Shown piece after piece: positions 5,953 through 7,031 of a stretch of DNA of 7,031 nucleotides. The DNA comes from Actinomycetota bacterium (GTDB taxonomy: Bacteria; Actinomycetota; Actinomycetes; Nanopelagicales; Nanopelagicaceae). The translations under genes and the position numbers were made by a program. Location: NCBI GenBank assembly GCA_947381255.1, contig CANCUC010000039.1, forward strand, positions 1-7,031, written 5' to 3'. How positions within the stretch are numbered: position 1 is the first letter of the stretch; every line of letters begins with the position of its first letter. The notes beneath the pieces were generated by a model that saw only the letters and a list, made by a program, of their open reading frames with translations, had not been told where the DNA came from and made no database searches.

Positions 5953-6698
5953 GCGACGGATTCAAGGGGTTGAATGCAATCGTCACTGGAGCAGGTTCAG
6001 GAATTGGACTTGCAGTCGCGAAGAAGCTCAAAGAGGAAGGCGCAACTGTCTTTGGTTTCGACATAAATCAAGGGGAGATGGATGGACACGCCACATGGAT
6101 TCATTGCGATGTGGGTGACACCGCCAGTGTTGTGGCGGCAGTTGCAAAGGTGAAGGAGCAGGTATCGACCATCGATATCCTCGCGAATAATGCTGGGGTT
6201 GGGGCCGTGGGTTCGGTCCTCGACGCTAGCGACGATGAGTGGGCCCGGGTTATAAATATCAATGTCGCAGGGATCTCTCGCGTGACCGCGGCTGCTCACT
6301 CTCTACTTTCAAATAGTAAAGCTCCAGCGATTGTGAATACCTGCTCAGTCGCGGCGACTGTCGGTCTTCCCAAGCGCGCTGTTTACAGCGCAAGTAAGGG
6401 TGCCGTTATGTCCCTCACTCTTGCCATGGCCGCTGATTTTGTTAAAGAGGGCATTCGCGTGAACTGCGTAAATCCTGGGACTGCGGATACTCCCTGGGTG
6501 GCTCGCCTTCTGGCGGCGGCGAGTGATCCTGCCGCCGAACGCAAAGCACTTGAAGCTCGCCAGCCAATGGGGCGCTTAGTTTCTGCCGACGAGGTTGCAA
6601 ATGCCATCTTGTATCTGGCAAATCCACAGCAGAGATCAACCACTGGAACGGTTCTAGCAGTTGACGGCGGAATGGACGGCTTACGATTACCCCATTAG
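5949..6698 (+). CDS. Short-chain dehydrogenase/reductase, probable 2-keto-3-deoxy-L-fuconate or L-fucose dehydrogenase
   Basis: This 249-residue classical SDR is complete. It has TGAGSGIG (13-20) for cofactor binding, D38 at the end of the second strand (pointing to NAD rather than NADP), CDV at 53-55, NNAG at 80-83, catalytic N105, S133, Y146 and K150 (YSASK), PGTADTPW at 176-183, and the terminal VDGGMDGLRL. In the L-fucose oxidative pathway two steps use SDRs: L-fucose oxidation and oxidation of 2-keto-3-deoxy-L-fuconate at C4. The segment LEARQPMGRL followed by the VDGGMDG ending fits the sugar-acid dehydrogenase group in my judgement, but the choice between the two steps is inference. 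The ATG overlaps the fucD stop by 4 bases (ATGA), with GGAG 7 bases upstream, so it is translationally coupled. Confidence 0.9.
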   Translation: MSDGFKGLNAIVTGAGSGIGLAVAKKLKEEGATVFGFDINQGEMDGHATWIHCDVGDTASVVAAVAKVKEQVSTIDILANNAGVGAVGSVLDASDDEWARVININVAGISRVTAAAHSLLSNSKAPAIVNTCSVAATVGLPKRAVYSASKGAVMSLTLAMAADFVKEGIRVNCVNPGTADTPWVARLLAAASDPAAERKALEARQPMGRLVSADEVANAILYLANPQQRSTTGTVLAVDGGMDGLRLPH

Positions 6699-6726
6699 TC
6701 AGCGTTGACTCTCAATAAATCCATTT

Positions 6727-6736
6727 AGAAAGGAGG
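6727..6736 (+). promoter_or_regulatory. Strong Shine-Dalgarno of the GntR gene
   Basis: AGAAAGGAGG lies eight bases before ATG 6745-6747 in the 46-base gap after the dehydrogenase stop. The match is as strong as that of the first operon gene, so the regulator is translated independently. No separate promoter or terminator is evident in the gap. Confidence 0.7.
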
Positions 6737-6744
6737 ATGTTCTC

Positions 6745-7031
6745 ATGGCAATTTCCAAGAGCGTTAAAGTAAAAGCTCAGCCACGTCGTTCAATCCTCTC
6801 TGATGAAACATATTCGATGATCCGCGCCATGATCTTTGCTCACGAGATCGTTCCCGGTGAACGGGTGAATATAGATGCACTCTCCTTACAACTTGGAGTT
6901 TCTCAAACTCCAATCAGAGAGGCGTTGGCACGTTTAGAATCCGAAGATCTCATTGCAAAGGAACCACTCAAGGGTTACCGCGCAACAAATCTTCTCTCCA
7001 AGAAAGAATTTGCAGATCTCTTTAGCTTCCG
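6745..7031 (+). CDS. GntR-family transcriptional regulator, FadR/FCD type (cut by window edge)
   Basis: The reading frame is open from ATG 6745 to the right edge, giving 95 full codons. Residues 17-80 form a GntR winged helix-turn-helix: ILSDETYSMIRAMIFAHEIVPGER, then LSLQLGVSQTPIREALARLE with the recognition helix at about 52-65 and the wing KGYRAT at 76-81. The following LLSKKEFADLF is the usual entry to the FCD ligand-binding domain, which in FadR-type proteins binds carboxylate ligands, often with a metal ion. It is last in the visible catabolic operon, 46 bases after the dehydrogenase gene. Likely role, by inference: repressor of this operon and perhaps the divergent transporter, released by a sugar-acid intermediate such as the keto-deoxy acid. 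The C-terminal domain is missing only because the window ends. Confidence 0.92.
   Translation, partial: MAISKSVKVKAQPRRSILSDETYSMIRAMIFAHEIVPGERVNIDALSLQLGVSQTPIREALARLESEDLIAKEPLKGYRATNLLSKKEFADLFSF

Noticed and set aside
5741..6064. Antisense open frame of 107 codons across the fucD/SDR junction
   Set aside because: It is opposite two well-supported genes, resembles no family, and has no convincing ribosome site.
6376..6391. Inverted repeat GCGCTGT / ACAGCGC with a 2-base gap inside the SDR gene
   Set aside because: It lies over the conserved catalytic YSASK codons and has a 2-base loop too small for a hairpin; best explained as chance.
6699..6744. Possible terminator or promoter between the SDR and the GntR gene
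   Set aside because: The 46-base gap shows only the ribosome site; no stem-loop with a T-tract and no paired promoter hexamers were found.

Overview
The window looks like bacterial chromosomal DNA from a mid-G+C (roughly half, by eye) actinomycete-type organism. The support is a CUT1 sugar transporter with no ATPase gene beside it, strong AAAGGAGG-type ribosome sites, and TTG and GTG starts. A freshwater actinobacterium of the Nanopelagicales/Planktophila kind would fit, but that is a guess from style; no marker gene is present.

Layout: two divergent gene sets share one control region (about 3342-3535). The minus-strand set reads leftward. It comprises a secreted carbohydrate-binding protein (3341-2031), a perfect 11-bp stem-loop (1983-2011), two ABC permeases that overlap by 4 bp (1960-1019 and 1022-93), and the first 21 codons of a pyruvate, phosphate dikinase gene that runs off the left edge (65-1). 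The plus-strand set is a tightly coupled catabolic operon. It comprises a mandelate-racemase-type enolase-superfamily protein (3536/3542-4627), a near-textbook L-fuconate dehydratase (4627-5952), a short-chain dehydrogenase (5949-6698), and a GntR/FCD-type regulator cut by the right edge (6745-7031).

How they may work together: the transporter imports a sugar or oligosaccharide. The dehydrogenase and dehydratase(s) process it along a non-phosphorylated, L-fucose-type oxidative route that ends in pyruvate plus a C3 product. PPDK at the end of the transport operon could convert that pyruvate to PEP. The GntR protein probably senses a pathway intermediate and may bind the palindromes in the divergent promoter region. 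The mutarotase, lactonase and final cleavage enzyme are not in the window.

Most worth a second look: the first enolase-superfamily protein aligns position by position with the mandelate racemase active site but has His where the second Lys of KxK is expected and Ser in place of the Asp of the His/Asp dyad. Also notable are the two overlapping palindromes between the divergent operons and the binding protein that lacks a lipobox cysteine. I see no mobile element, CRISPR array, tRNA or rRNA. I do not see a wholly new kind of system; the novelty is in the pathway variant.
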